The notes under the pieces: model-generated | Seen by the model: the letters and a program-made list of their open reading frames with translations, nothing else | What the model was told of the DNA's origin: nothing | Database searches by the model: none | Origin: Candidatus Bathyarchaeum sp. | GTDB lineage: Archaea > Thermoproteota > Bathyarchaeia > Bathyarchaeales > Bathyarchaeaceae | DNA: 62,812 nt | Reading direction: 5' to 3' | Assembly: GCA_020344315.1 (NCBI GenBank) | Contig: CP070820.1 | Span: forward strand, 538,334 to 601,145 | Translations under genes and position numbers: made by a program | Part shown: piece after piece, positions 26,274 to 34,272 of the stretch | Numbering within the stretch: position 1 is the stretch's first letter | Layout: every line of letters starts with the position of its first letter

Positions 26274-27977
26274 CTATTCGCTTGCTTTTTTGTTGTTTTC
26301 AGGCTCTTTGGCTGTTCGGGTTATTATTCCGGCAGCGATTCTTATTGCAGCTGCAGCGATGAACAGGTATGAGCCTATGGCTAAACCCCAAGTTACGCTC
26401 ATGATTCCGTGGGAGTTGATGGTGTCTGAGAAGTCGCCCATCAGGGGAGACGATGACATTGCCGAAGCCATATCAGTTACTTGTGGGGGTAAAGCTTGCT
26501 CTCCTCCCACGTAACTTGCGAAGGATGGGATAAGCCCAGCCAGCGAAACTATGAAGATTACTATGATTATTACGGGAATTAAGGATGTAATACCGCCTAT
26601 TATGTAGGTTCGTGATAGACTCTTGGCTTTTTCAGCTCCGATAATGTCCAGGGCACTCAGGATAACGCTGGATAGAAGGAGGATACTGAAAGGGACTGCT
26701 AGTCCAAAGAGTGTCGCTAAGCCTTGGTCGCTCTGTAGAGTGTTGACTCTAATGCCGTTAATGCCATCGATGAGAACTAACTCAGTTGTTCCAGCCGTCT
26801 CAAGCAGTGTGGTCTTGATGTTGCCTGTAACAACGTACCATGGCAGAAAGAGGGCAACAGCATAAACGAGAATGCCTACAATTCCCAGAATCACTCCAAG
26901 GGCATCCTTTGAACGCAAAATCTTCAAGATTTTAAGTTTTCCCTCCCTCTTTCGCTTCACAATTGTCCAAATCTTAAAGACTGCACGAACAGCTATTATC
27001 GCTGCAAAGATATAGACGAAATAGAAGACAAGCAAACTTAAAGTGAACCATGTTTGGTTTACCAGAAACTTGTCGCTTCCCCAAGATACAGGATTCAACC
27101 ATTTTTCCGAGTTTTCTCCTTGTCCTGGACCGCTTGGACCCGCAGCGCCCAGAGAGGAGTCAATTATTCTAGCCCAGTTTCCCCATCTTCCCCCAAATTC
27201 TAGCCAATCTTGGGAGGATGGATGGTTTCCAGAGCCTTTTTCGCCTAGCTGGACTATCTCTAGGTCTTCCGGTTTTAGTGTGAAGGCGTTTCCCAATGTG
27301 TCGCTTTCCATGCCGAGTTTACCTTGGAAGGGTCTGAAGTAGCTGGCATGGGAGCCTAATGCTACATAGACTCTTGGGTGAGTACCGTCCACCTTCTCCA
27401 CGTCCTTCCACTCTGCTCTTTCGCCTGCATGATGCTGTGAGTAAACTGCATACTGAGGTGTTTCCGTTGAATCCAAGACTATTTGGATCATCTCCCAGTC
27501 TCCCTGGTGCTGGTTTAGGGTTCCGGGGTTGAAGGCGTAGAAGAACCAGTACTGGACTACAATGTATCCTGATTCGCTTGTTACGTGAGCGTAGATTTTG
27601 TCTCCGAGGCTGGCGCGTCTCTGCCTATAGTCTTGCGCTATCTCTTCGGAGCCGCCTAATGTGTTGTTTAGGAAGTAATCTCCTGTTGTGTATTGTGCGA
27701 TGCTTGCCACTGTTGGTGAGGAATCAATCTGTGTGTTAGTGTCACCTGATTTCATGTAAAGAATAGAGTTTTGTATGTGGTAGTTTGCGTCGGTGGGGAA
27801 GAATTTTTCTCCAGCTGCAAAATGAAGGTATGGCTCATAGGTTAAAGCCAGTTGCTCCTCCTTCAAGTCTGGAATCCCATCATTGTCAGAGTCTTGCGCT
27901 GCAACATTGGTAATTGGGGAGAAAGTTAGTAGCATTATGATGAGGAGTACCGAGAATATTATGATGTGCTTTCGCAT
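26274..27977 (-). CDS. Secreted Vps62-like protein fused to a multi-helix membrane region
   Basis: 567 residues. Signal-like helix at ~5-27, then a calcium-binding-type DSDNDGIPD repeat, then ~220 residues resembling the Vps62-related domain (YWFFYAFNPGTLNQHQGDWEM, VALGSHASYFRPFQG). That domain keeps conserved His and Trp positions, including HQGDWE. The C-terminal half has five or more hydrophobic helices. In other organisms the Vps62 domain is found on secreted or membrane proteins of uncertain role. The outward-facing domain on a membrane bundle is seen; function is not known. ATG start at 27977 followed by a basic signal start (MRKHIIIFSVLL). Confidence 0.7.
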   Translation of the reverse strand: MRKHIIIFSVLLIIMLLTFSPITNVAAQDSDNDGIPDLKEEQLALTYEPYLHFAAGEKFFPTDANYHIQNSILYMKSGDTNTQIDSSPTVASIAQYTTGDYFLNNTLGGSEEIAQDYRQRRASLGDKIYAHVTSESGYIVVQYWFFYAFNPGTLNQHQGDWEMIQIVLDSTETPQYAVYSQHHAGERAEWKDVEKVDGTHPRVYVALGSHASYFRPFQGKLGMESDTLGNAFTLKPEDLEIVQLGEKGSGNHPSSQDWLEFGGRWGNWARIIDSSLGAAGPSGPGQGENSEKWLNPVSWGSDKFLVNQTWFTLSLLVFYFVYIFAAIIAVRAVFKIWTIVKRKREGKLKILKILRSKDALGVILGIVGILVYAVALFLPWYVVTGNIKTTLLETAGTTELVLIDGINGIRVNTLQSDQGLATLFGLAVPFSILLLSSVILSALDIIGAEKAKSLSRTYIIGGITSLIPVIIIVIFIVSLAGLIPSFASYVGGEQALPPQVTDMASAMSSSPLMGDFSDTINSHGIMSVTWGLAIGSYLFIAAAAIRIAAGIITRTAKEPENNKKASE

Positions 27978-28146
27978 ATTTCCAACACCACAACATAAAT
28001 TCCTGATTTCAACCTTTTAGTTGCTAAGTGCCTATAAGGTTTGGCACACCAAACTTTCTTAGTATTTACAGCGATTTTATGCGCACAACAAAGCTAGCTA
28101 TATGAAACTATTAAAAGTGCCACGGTGCAAAAATACAGGAGATATT

Positions 28147-29007
28147 ATGAAAAATCGACACTTGGCAGGCATACTAATTTGCACAATTGTAATCGTGCTC
28201 AGTGCCGTCACTCTCATTTTGTTAAGCAATAGCCTAGTGAATACTGAACCACCGACTGAACCACCAACCGAGCCACCCACTGAACCACCAACCGAGCCAC
28301 CCACTGAACCACTGCATTACACCTACAATCTCGTCAACATTTATCCTCATGACGAAACTGCTTTCACGCAGGGACTGACCTTTGAAGATGGAGTTTTATA
28401 TGAGAGCACAGGGCTCTACGGGCAATCTACACTGCGCCGCGTAGAACTGGAGACCGGCAACACCCTGCAGAATTATGCACTTCCCAGTCAGTTCTTCGGT
28501 GAAGGAATTACAATTTTCGATGACAAAATTATCCAATTAACTTGGAAGTCAAATAGAGGCTTTGTCTATGAAAAAAACTCTTTCGAGTTATTGCAGGAGT
28601 TCAATTATCCTACTCAAGGATGGGGAATCACACATGATGGCAGTAGGCTAATAATGAGTGATGGAACAGCAACTTTGTATTTTCTAGACCCGGAAACATT
28701 CACTCAAGTTGACCAAATTGCAGTGTATGATCCAGACACAGGACCCGTGGCTAGGCTTAATGAACTTGAATACATTCAAGGAGAAGTGTATGCTAACATC
28801 TGGAAAGAAGAAATAATTGCAGTAATAAATCCTCACACCGGACAGGTTACGGGGTGGATAGACTTGGAGGGTATCCAAGATTTAGAAAATCGAGATACAG
28901 GCGGCGTGCTCAATGGTATTGCGTATGACGAAGAAGAGGATAGGCTCTTCGTAACCGGAAAAAGCTGGTCGCAACTTTTTGAAATTGACTTAATTCCTGT
29001 AGAGTAG
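28147..29007 (+). CDS. Glutaminyl-peptide cyclotransferase-like beta-propeller with PTEP spacer
   Basis: About 286 residues from ATG 28147, preceded by AGGAG at 28137-28141. Signal/anchor helix (~5-28), then a PTEP tandem-repeat spacer (~32-55), then a five-bladed propeller with the pattern of the secreted glutaminyl cyclase 2 family (DETAFTQGLTFEDGVLYEST, GEGITIFDDKIIQLTW, LNELEYIQGEVYANIW, GVLNGIAYDEEEDRLFVTGK). Such enzymes cyclise N-terminal glutamine to pyroglutamate on exported peptides. The spacer DNA is a 24-base unit also found in the PQQ-propeller gene at 34 kb. Confidence 0.8.
   Translation: MKNRHLAGILICTIVIVLSAVTLILLSNSLVNTEPPTEPPTEPPTEPPTEPPTEPLHYTYNLVNIYPHDETAFTQGLTFEDGVLYESTGLYGQSTLRRVELETGNTLQNYALPSQFFGEGITIFDDKIIQLTWKSNRGFVYEKNSFELLQEFNYPTQGWGITHDGSRLIMSDGTATLYFLDPETFTQVDQIAVYDPDTGPVARLNELEYIQGEVYANIWKEEIIAVINPHTGQVTGWIDLEGIQDLENRDTGGVLNGIAYDEEEDRLFVTGKSWSQLFEIDLIPVE
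28255..28310 (+). repeat. 24-base tandem repeat coding PTEPPTEP
   Basis: Two exact 24-base units (28261-28284 and 28285-28308) encode (PPTE)n. The same 24-mer occurs, on the opposite strand, three times at 34414-34485 in an unrelated gene. Confidence 0.8.
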
Positions 29008-29085
29008 CTTTTGGCGCCCGTGCTTGAACATTTGAAATATTCCTAAAACTTCTGAACTCTGCGATATTTCCTGTAGAAGCGGATT

Positions 29086-29265
29086 CTACTTGTTATCTTT
29101 GGGTTTCGCTTTTTTCCTTAATCGGGGACTGAAGTAAACTAGAACTGCAATAACTGTTAACACAATCGATATTGGCAGTATCCATTCTGATCTCAGGAGC
29201 CTGTTTAGCAGGAGTAACCCAACTACCGACCAAACCAGAATTGCTGCAACTGTTCTAACATGCAT
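29086..29265 (-). CDS. Small two-helix membrane protein (59 aa)
   Basis: A complete frame from ATG 29265 to TAG 29086. The product (begins MHVRTVAAILVWSVVG) has two hydrophobic helices, ~5-21 and ~29-44, followed by a basic C-terminus (RLRKKAKPKDNK). An SD-like GAGGA lies ~8 bases before the ATG. Two helices with a short polar turn and positive tail is a clear membrane-protein pattern rather than chance. Family unknown. It lies between the cyclase-like gene and citrate synthase. Confidence 0.6.
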   Translation of the reverse strand: MHVRTVAAILVWSVVGLLLLNRLLRSEWILPISIVLTVIAVLVYFSPRLRKKAKPKDNK

Positions 29266-29487
29266 ATTACAATCCTCATTCCCAGAGGTTACTCATGATA
29301 TTCTTTGGATTATGCTATAACTTTTCCCGTATTTTCACAATCAGAAGCCTTTAAACTAGTGATATATGCTTCCCGTATACTTAAAATACAGTGCTCTTGG
29401 ATAAATGTGCATGTTTATATTAATCGGAAAGTTTAATGGAGACGAAACTTTGAATGCCTCGGAAGAAGCGGCAAAAAAACACATGAG

Positions 29488-30636
29488 ATGATGAGAATGA
29501 CGGATGAAAACAAGGATAGAGTTGTGATCCGTGGTCTTAGAGGTGTTGCTGCCGCTACAACTAAAACTAGTTTCGTCGAACCTTTCGGATCCCTCTATTA
29601 TTCCGGATATGACATCGATGATCTCGTGGATCGGGCATCATATGAGGAAGTTGTTTATCTATTGTTACATAATGAATTGCCTACAAAGAGCGAACTAGCT
29701 GCCCTTAAGTCAGAGCTTTTCTCCGAGCTTTGGCTACCCGATCAAGTTATTGAACGACTAAAATCTGCCTCATCTGGCTCTCATCCAATGGAAGTTTTAC
29801 GCACCGAAGTCTCTCATCTTGGAGAATATGATCCTGAACGCGATGATAATTCTGATTCTGCAAACAAAAGAAGGGCCATTCGACTAATCGCCAAAGTTCC
29901 CACAATAATTTCGCTTCTTCATAGAATCCGCACAAAAAAGAACCTCGTTGTTCCCGTTAAAGAATTTAGTTTTGCCGAAAATTTTCTGTACATGTTCCGG
30001 GGAAAGGCTGCAGATCCTGAAGAAAGAGATGCTATGGAACGCTACATGATACTTCATGCGGATCACGGACTTAACGCTTCTACCTTTGCTGCTCGTGTGA
30101 CAGCCGGCACTGGTTCAGACGTGTACTCTGCCATAACTTCAGCTATTGGAACACTCAAAGGACCATTTCATGGTGGAGCCAGTGAAAGGGTGATGAAAAT
30201 GCTTTATAACATCAACAGCCTTGACGAAGTCGAAACCTACATACAAAGCATGCTGGATGACAAAAAGAAAATAATGGGATTTGGTCACAGGGTCTACAGA
30301 ACCGAGGATCCCAGATCAAAGCACCTCAGAGACATCGCTGAAAAGCTGTGTCAACGGACAAATAATCTGGTCACCTACCATAAATGCAAAAAAATTGAGG
30401 ATACTGTCCATGAGAAGAAAGGCATTTTTCCTAATGTGGACTTTTATGCAGCGCTAGTTATGAACGCCTTGGGAGTTCCAAGAGAATTCTTCACCTCATT
30501 TTTTGCCTCAAGCAGAGTAACCGGATGGACTGCGCATGTGCTGGAACAGTATGCAGATGCGGTTCTCATTCGCCCAACATCGAAGTATATCGGCGAATAC
30601 GGAAGAGAGTTTATTTCGATCGAAAAACGGCGCTAG
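29488..30636 (+). CDS. gltA: Citrate synthase
   Basis: 382 residues, typical of archaeal/Gram-positive type citrate synthases. It condenses acetyl-CoA and oxaloacetate to citrate. Catalytic regions: HADHGLNASTFAARVTAGT (first His), FGHRVYRTEDPRSKHLRDIA (second His and Arg), and FPNVDFYAALVMNALGVP (Asp). GGASERVMKML also matches. Start at ATG 29488, with further in-frame ATGs at 29491 and 29497. 2-Methylcitrate synthase activity cannot be excluded by sequence alone. Stands alone; the upstream 220 bases may hold its promoter (TTTATATTAATCG near 29413-29425). Confidence 0.92.
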   Translation: MMRMTDENKDRVVIRGLRGVAAATTKTSFVEPFGSLYYSGYDIDDLVDRASYEEVVYLLLHNELPTKSELAALKSELFSELWLPDQVIERLKSASSGSHPMEVLRTEVSHLGEYDPERDDNSDSANKRRAIRLIAKVPTIISLLHRIRTKKNLVVPVKEFSFAENFLYMFRGKAADPEERDAMERYMILHADHGLNASTFAARVTAGTGSDVYSAITSAIGTLKGPFHGGASERVMKMLYNINSLDEVETYIQSMLDDKKKIMGFGHRVYRTEDPRSKHLRDIAEKLCQRTNNLVTYHKCKKIEDTVHEKKGIFPNVDFYAALVMNALGVPREFFTSFFASSRVTGWTAHVLEQYADAVLIRPTSKYIGEYGREFISIEKRR

Positions 30637-30660
30637 CTAATATGAGGAATAGCTGTTCTC

Positions 30661-31503
30661 TCACAGTCCAACTGCTAAATCTCTCACTTTCCTGAGATTA
30701 TCGACATCATTTCTCCTAGCATCTACTGGTGTTTCAAGTATCAGTGGCAGACTGCCCAGCTTGCTTCCTAGCACGTTTCTGAATCCTTCTTCCCCAATCT
30801 TTCCCATGCCGATGTGTTCGTGGCGGTCTATTCTAGAGTTCAAGTCTCCCTTCGAGTCATTCAGGTGAACAAGTTTAAGCTTCTTGAAACCAATTATATC
30901 CTCAATCTTCCTGATGGTTTCTTTCACCGAGTCCTCTGTTCTGAGGTCGTAGCCTGCTGCAAAGGCGTGGCTAGTGTCAAAGCATATTCCTACGCTTTTA
31001 GGATGCGCTAGCTGTTTGATTATATGCTGGATGTCTTCTAGAGTGCCTCCCATGCTGTTTCTGGTTCCGGCTGTGTTCTCTAGGAGAAGCGTGACGCCTT
31101 CGCCAGTAACGCTGAAAGCTTGGTTTATGGCGTTGATTAATCGCGTAAAACCCGTCTGCATGCCTGCTCCCAGGTGGCTACCGAGATGAGTTACTAGATA
31201 AGGAATCTCGAGTCTTCTGCATCTTTCCAGCTCTGATGTGAGGGTGGTTACGGACTTCTTGTAGATGTCATCTTTGGGGGATGCTAGATTGGGAAGGTAT
31301 GGCATGTGAGCAAAAACAGGTTCCATGTCATGGTTCTTCACCTTATCTGAGAAGGCTCTAGCAGTCCCTGTGGTGAGTTTTGTTGGTTTCCATTGTCGGG
31401 GGTTCCTTGTGAAGATTTGGAAGGTGTTGCAGTTCAACTCGACGGCTCTGTCCACTGCTTTATCGATGGAACCATAGATTGAGACGTGAAACCCGACCCT
31501 CAA
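30661..31503 (-). CDS. nfo: Endonuclease IV (Nfo), AP endonuclease
   Basis: About 280 residues from TTG 31503; the frame is open to 31524, but the family begins RVGFHVSIYGSIDKAVDRA. TIM-barrel enzyme cleaving DNA at abasic sites with three zinc ions. Metal-binding segments: VTHLGSHLGAG, LLENTAGTRNSMG, GICFDTSHAFAAGYDL, LVHLNDSKGDLNSRIDRHEHIG and LILETPVD, in order along the barrel. Convergent with citrate synthase (24 bases apart). Normal length. Confidence 0.9.
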   Translation of the reverse strand: MRVGFHVSIYGSIDKAVDRAVELNCNTFQIFTRNPRQWKPTKLTTGTARAFSDKVKNHDMEPVFAHMPYLPNLASPKDDIYKKSVTTLTSELERCRRLEIPYLVTHLGSHLGAGMQTGFTRLINAINQAFSVTGEGVTLLLENTAGTRNSMGGTLEDIQHIIKQLAHPKSVGICFDTSHAFAAGYDLRTEDSVKETIRKIEDIIGFKKLKLVHLNDSKGDLNSRIDRHEHIGMGKIGEEGFRNVLGSKLGSLPLILETPVDARRNDVDNLRKVRDLAVGL

Positions 31504-31617
31504 GTAAATCAACAACAATGGCATAGTGATGCTCTGTAAAAATGTTTATTCTCGAAACTTATCGTAGAGCTAACCAAAAATTGGGGTTATGGGAGCAGTC
31601 TCAAGATTTACTCAACT

Positions 31618-32505
31618 CTATTTTGCGCGTGCATATGCCTCTACTAAGTCGCGTGCTGTAAGGATTCCTACCAGTTTTCCGGCCTTAGTAATGGGTAGCC
31701 TTCTTACATGTTTTTTAGTCATGGTGGCAGCAGCATCGTGAACGCTTATCCCTAGGGGTGCTGTAATAAGGGGCGATGAGCATGCCTTACCTACTTCTAT
31801 CTTCAACGACTTATCCTTCGCCAAGAACTTGGTGAGTAGGTCTCTTTCTGTGAATATGCCTATCGGTTCTCCTTGGCTTGTGATGATGACACTACCGATG
31901 CTCTTCTCGCCCATTATCTTCGCTACGCTCTCTACAGGGGTTTCCTCATCAGCGGTTATGACTCCCTCAGTCATGAAGTAATCAACTTCAAACCATACCT
32001 GCATGGTTTCTGGAATCTCGGGTAAACTCCTGATTAGGTCTGAAGCTGTTATGATTCCCACAAGCTTTCCGGATTCATGGACTCCAAGTCGCCGTATTTT
32101 TTTCTCAATCATCATTCGAGCCGCCTCTTTTATCTGGGATTTGAGGGATATCGTGGTAAGAGGGTAGGACATGATTTCCTCAACTTTTTCATCTTTTATG
32201 CTAACTCCACCAACTAACCAATCTTTCTCTAAGGCAATTCCCCTACGTACAACTTCCCTCAACAAATCTCTCTCAGTTATTATACCCACTGGCGTGTTAT
32301 ACTTCACCACTATCAAGCTTCCAATACGTTTCTCGCCCATTATTTTGACAGCATCATGCAATGTGCTTTCAGGAGCTATTGTGACGACCTTATGGGTCAT
32401 GATTGCCTCTATCTTTCGGTGACTCGCAAGATCACGCTTGTATTGGGTGTATGCAATATCAATAGCGCTTGGGAACTCCTTACTCAAGTCTTTACGTTTC
32501 TTCAT
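31618..32505 (-). CDS. Protein with four CBS domains
   Basis: 295 residues. After a ~35-residue N-terminus it contains four CBS motifs as two Bateman modules (IMTHKVVTIAPESTLHDAVK; IMSYPLTTISLKSQIKEAA; FMTEGVITADEETPVESVA; CSSPLITAPLGISVHDAAA). Each is followed by the typical GIITERDLLR- or GILTARDLV-type ending. Such proteins bind adenine nucleotides or SAM and regulate partners. No enzyme domain is attached, so it is a free sensor; partner unknown. Confidence 0.9.
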   Translation of the reverse strand: MKKRKDLSKEFPSAIDIAYTQYKRDLASHRKIEAIMTHKVVTIAPESTLHDAVKIMGEKRIGSLIVVKYNTPVGIITERDLLREVVRRGIALEKDWLVGGVSIKDEKVEEIMSYPLTTISLKSQIKEAARMMIEKKIRRLGVHESGKLVGIITASDLIRSLPEIPETMQVWFEVDYFMTEGVITADEETPVESVAKIMGEKSIGSVIITSQGEPIGIFTERDLLTKFLAKDKSLKIEVGKACSSPLITAPLGISVHDAAATMTKKHVRRLPITKAGKLVGILTARDLVEAYARAK

Positions 32506-32687
32506 ACCCTTCCCCCACTACAATATTGAATTGTAGCCTAATTAAAATATAATGCATAAACGTGCTTGAGGATGGATTCAACATAGACTTTATGGTTTAT
32601 GTTAAAGAGCTCAGAGAGAAACTGTTCCATTAAAAAATTAAAGTTTAGATAGAAGCGTTCACCCTATTATTAGGAGGCACGGAGATT

Positions 32688-33920
32688 ATGGAAACGAAAA
32701 AAGCTGCTCTTATTGCGAGCCTCATCACAATTCTACTCCTAGCCCTGTTCAGCGTAGCAATATTTTTGAGCAATCAGCGCCTTCACGGTGAAGAATACAG
32801 GGCTTTAGCTGAGCAACTTCTGGAGGAAGCTAGGGAAGAATTCGAGAGCATTAGAGGTGTTTCCGTAAGGGAAGTTACTCTTGAAGTAGTAAACGTGAGT
32901 TGGGTGATTGAAAACTGGGGAAAAGCATACTCAGACCCTAAAATAGCTGAGATTCTTAGAGAAGAAAAAATCTACAAGGCATTATTCATGATCTCTCAAG
33001 ACGACAGTCTCTATGATGCTAATCTCGATTGGACCGAAAGGGTTCATGCTGCAAAGTGGCAGAATAAAATCTACATTGTAGAAGAAAATTTTCGTTTAAA
33101 TAACCATTTTAGTGTGAAATCAACCTTTGTTCATGAGTTAACCCATATTCATCAGGAGAGTTTTTCTATGCCAAAGAGACCTTCAACATTTGATGGTGAC
33201 AAAGCCAGATCTTCCTTAACTGAAGGCGATGCTACTCTTATGGCTAACACCTTCAGAGGAGAAGGAGTTAACCCCAGTGTTTCTTCGATAATTCCAGATG
33301 AAAAGATTCTCTCTCTGCCTATGATGATCCTATTCTCTGATGAGATTCAGTTTAGCCTTCCGGATACAGTTGATGACCTTAAACGGTTTTCCTACCGTTA
33401 TGGAGTGGGGTTCGTTGAGGAGTTGTATGAGCAGGGTGGCTGGGGAGCGGTTGAAGAAGCATATGGAAATCCTCCGAACACAACTGAGCAGATAATGCAC
33501 CCAGAAAAGTACTTCGGTCAAGAGGATGCCATACCTGTTGAAGCGCCTTTAATGAGTGGCGATTGGAACTTAACGGAGAATGAGAAATTCGGGGAATATT
33601 TCATTATTGTTATGTTGGATAGATGGATTTCTAAGGGCGAAGCTGAGCAGGCGGCGGAAGGCTGGGGCGGAGATAACCTCACTTACTACGAAAGAGGTGA
33701 CGAATACCTCTTTACGTGGAATATTGCTTGGGACTCCCTGGATGATGCCCATGAATTTTATTTAGCCTTTCAAGAGATGATGGATAAAACATCAGCTGAG
33801 AAAGAGAATGGTAACTGCTGGTCTGCTAATGGGAGATACCTTTCGATCCAATGGAACGAGAGCTCAACTCTTATAATAAGCTCGGATAATGAAACAATCG
33901 TTCAGTCAAGTTACAACTAA
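32688..33920 (+). CDS. Secreted gluzincin-like metallopeptidase candidate
   Basis: 410 residues, ATG start preceded by TAGGAGGCACGGAG, a good ribosome binding site. N-terminal hydrophobic helix (~8-28) is a signal anchor. An HELTH zinc motif is at residues 149-153, and a downstream Glu occurs in LTEGDATLM (about residue 179), 26 residues later. That is the spacing of the gluzincin third ligand. The remainder is not recognised. It probably acts outside the membrane as a peptidase. The assignment rests on the motif pair alone. Confidence 0.6.
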   Translation: METKKAALIASLITILLLALFSVAIFLSNQRLHGEEYRALAEQLLEEAREEFESIRGVSVREVTLEVVNVSWVIENWGKAYSDPKIAEILREEKIYKALFMISQDDSLYDANLDWTERVHAAKWQNKIYIVEENFRLNNHFSVKSTFVHELTHIHQESFSMPKRPSTFDGDKARSSLTEGDATLMANTFRGEGVNPSVSSIIPDEKILSLPMMILFSDEIQFSLPDTVDDLKRFSYRYGVGFVEELYEQGGWGAVEEAYGNPPNTTEQIMHPEKYFGQEDAIPVEAPLMSGDWNLTENEKFGEYFIIVMLDRWISKGEAEQAAEGWGGDNLTYYERGDEYLFTWNIAWDSLDDAHEFYLAFQEMMDKTSAEKENGNCWSANGRYLSIQWNESSTLIISSDNETIVQSSYN

Positions 33921-33953
33921 ACAATGTTGATTTTAGTTCTACAATAAACTGGG

Positions 33954-33980
33954 TTTTTTTCTATCTCTAATTTTTCTTTT
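33954..33980 (+). terminator. T-rich terminator after the metallopeptidase gene
   Basis: Seven T residues at 33954-33960 followed by further T-rich runs within 60 bases of the stop at 33920, as in archaeal U-tract termination. Confidence 0.4.
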
Positions 33981-34106
33981 ATGGGATGGAAGAAACTGTA
34001 AGTAAATAACGGGTAAACAAGACTCTATAGGGCATGATTAGTTTTCTCTTAGCCAATGTCTGGTCTAAATTGATTACAACTCTCATGCATCCAGAGAATA
34101 GGGTTT

Positions 34107-34215
34107 ACTGAGGCGTACCATGGGGCGATTCAAGGGAGATAAAAAGATGCAAATCCCAAGCAGCTACAATCGCCTTGGGTGATTTTCATCTTTCCCATGG
34201 TGACGCCTTTTCAGT
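34107..34215. repeat. Imperfect ~109-base inverted repeat
   Basis: Outer arms: ACTGAGGCGTACCATGGG (34107-34124) against the reverse complement of CCCATGGTGACGCC plus TCAGT (34194-34215), with small indels. Inner arms: AAAGATGCAAATCCCAAG (about 34143-34160) against CTTGGGTGATTTTCATCTTT (34174-34193). The left arm holds ~18 extra bases. The loop is ~13 bases. Possible structured RNA, bidirectional terminator, or decayed miniature element. Confidence 0.55.
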
Positions 34216-34272
34216 CCCTTATTCTTCCAGTGCATTACTCCCTACAAAAAAAGGGAGGGAAATTTTTGGGTT

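Larger units (their letters stand above)
33921..34272. other. Convergent intergenic region with long inverted repeat
   Basis: 352 bases between convergent genes. It holds a T-rich stretch at 33954-33980, a likely terminator, and a ~109-base imperfect inverted repeat at 34107-34215. No open frame of interest. Confidence 0.5.
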
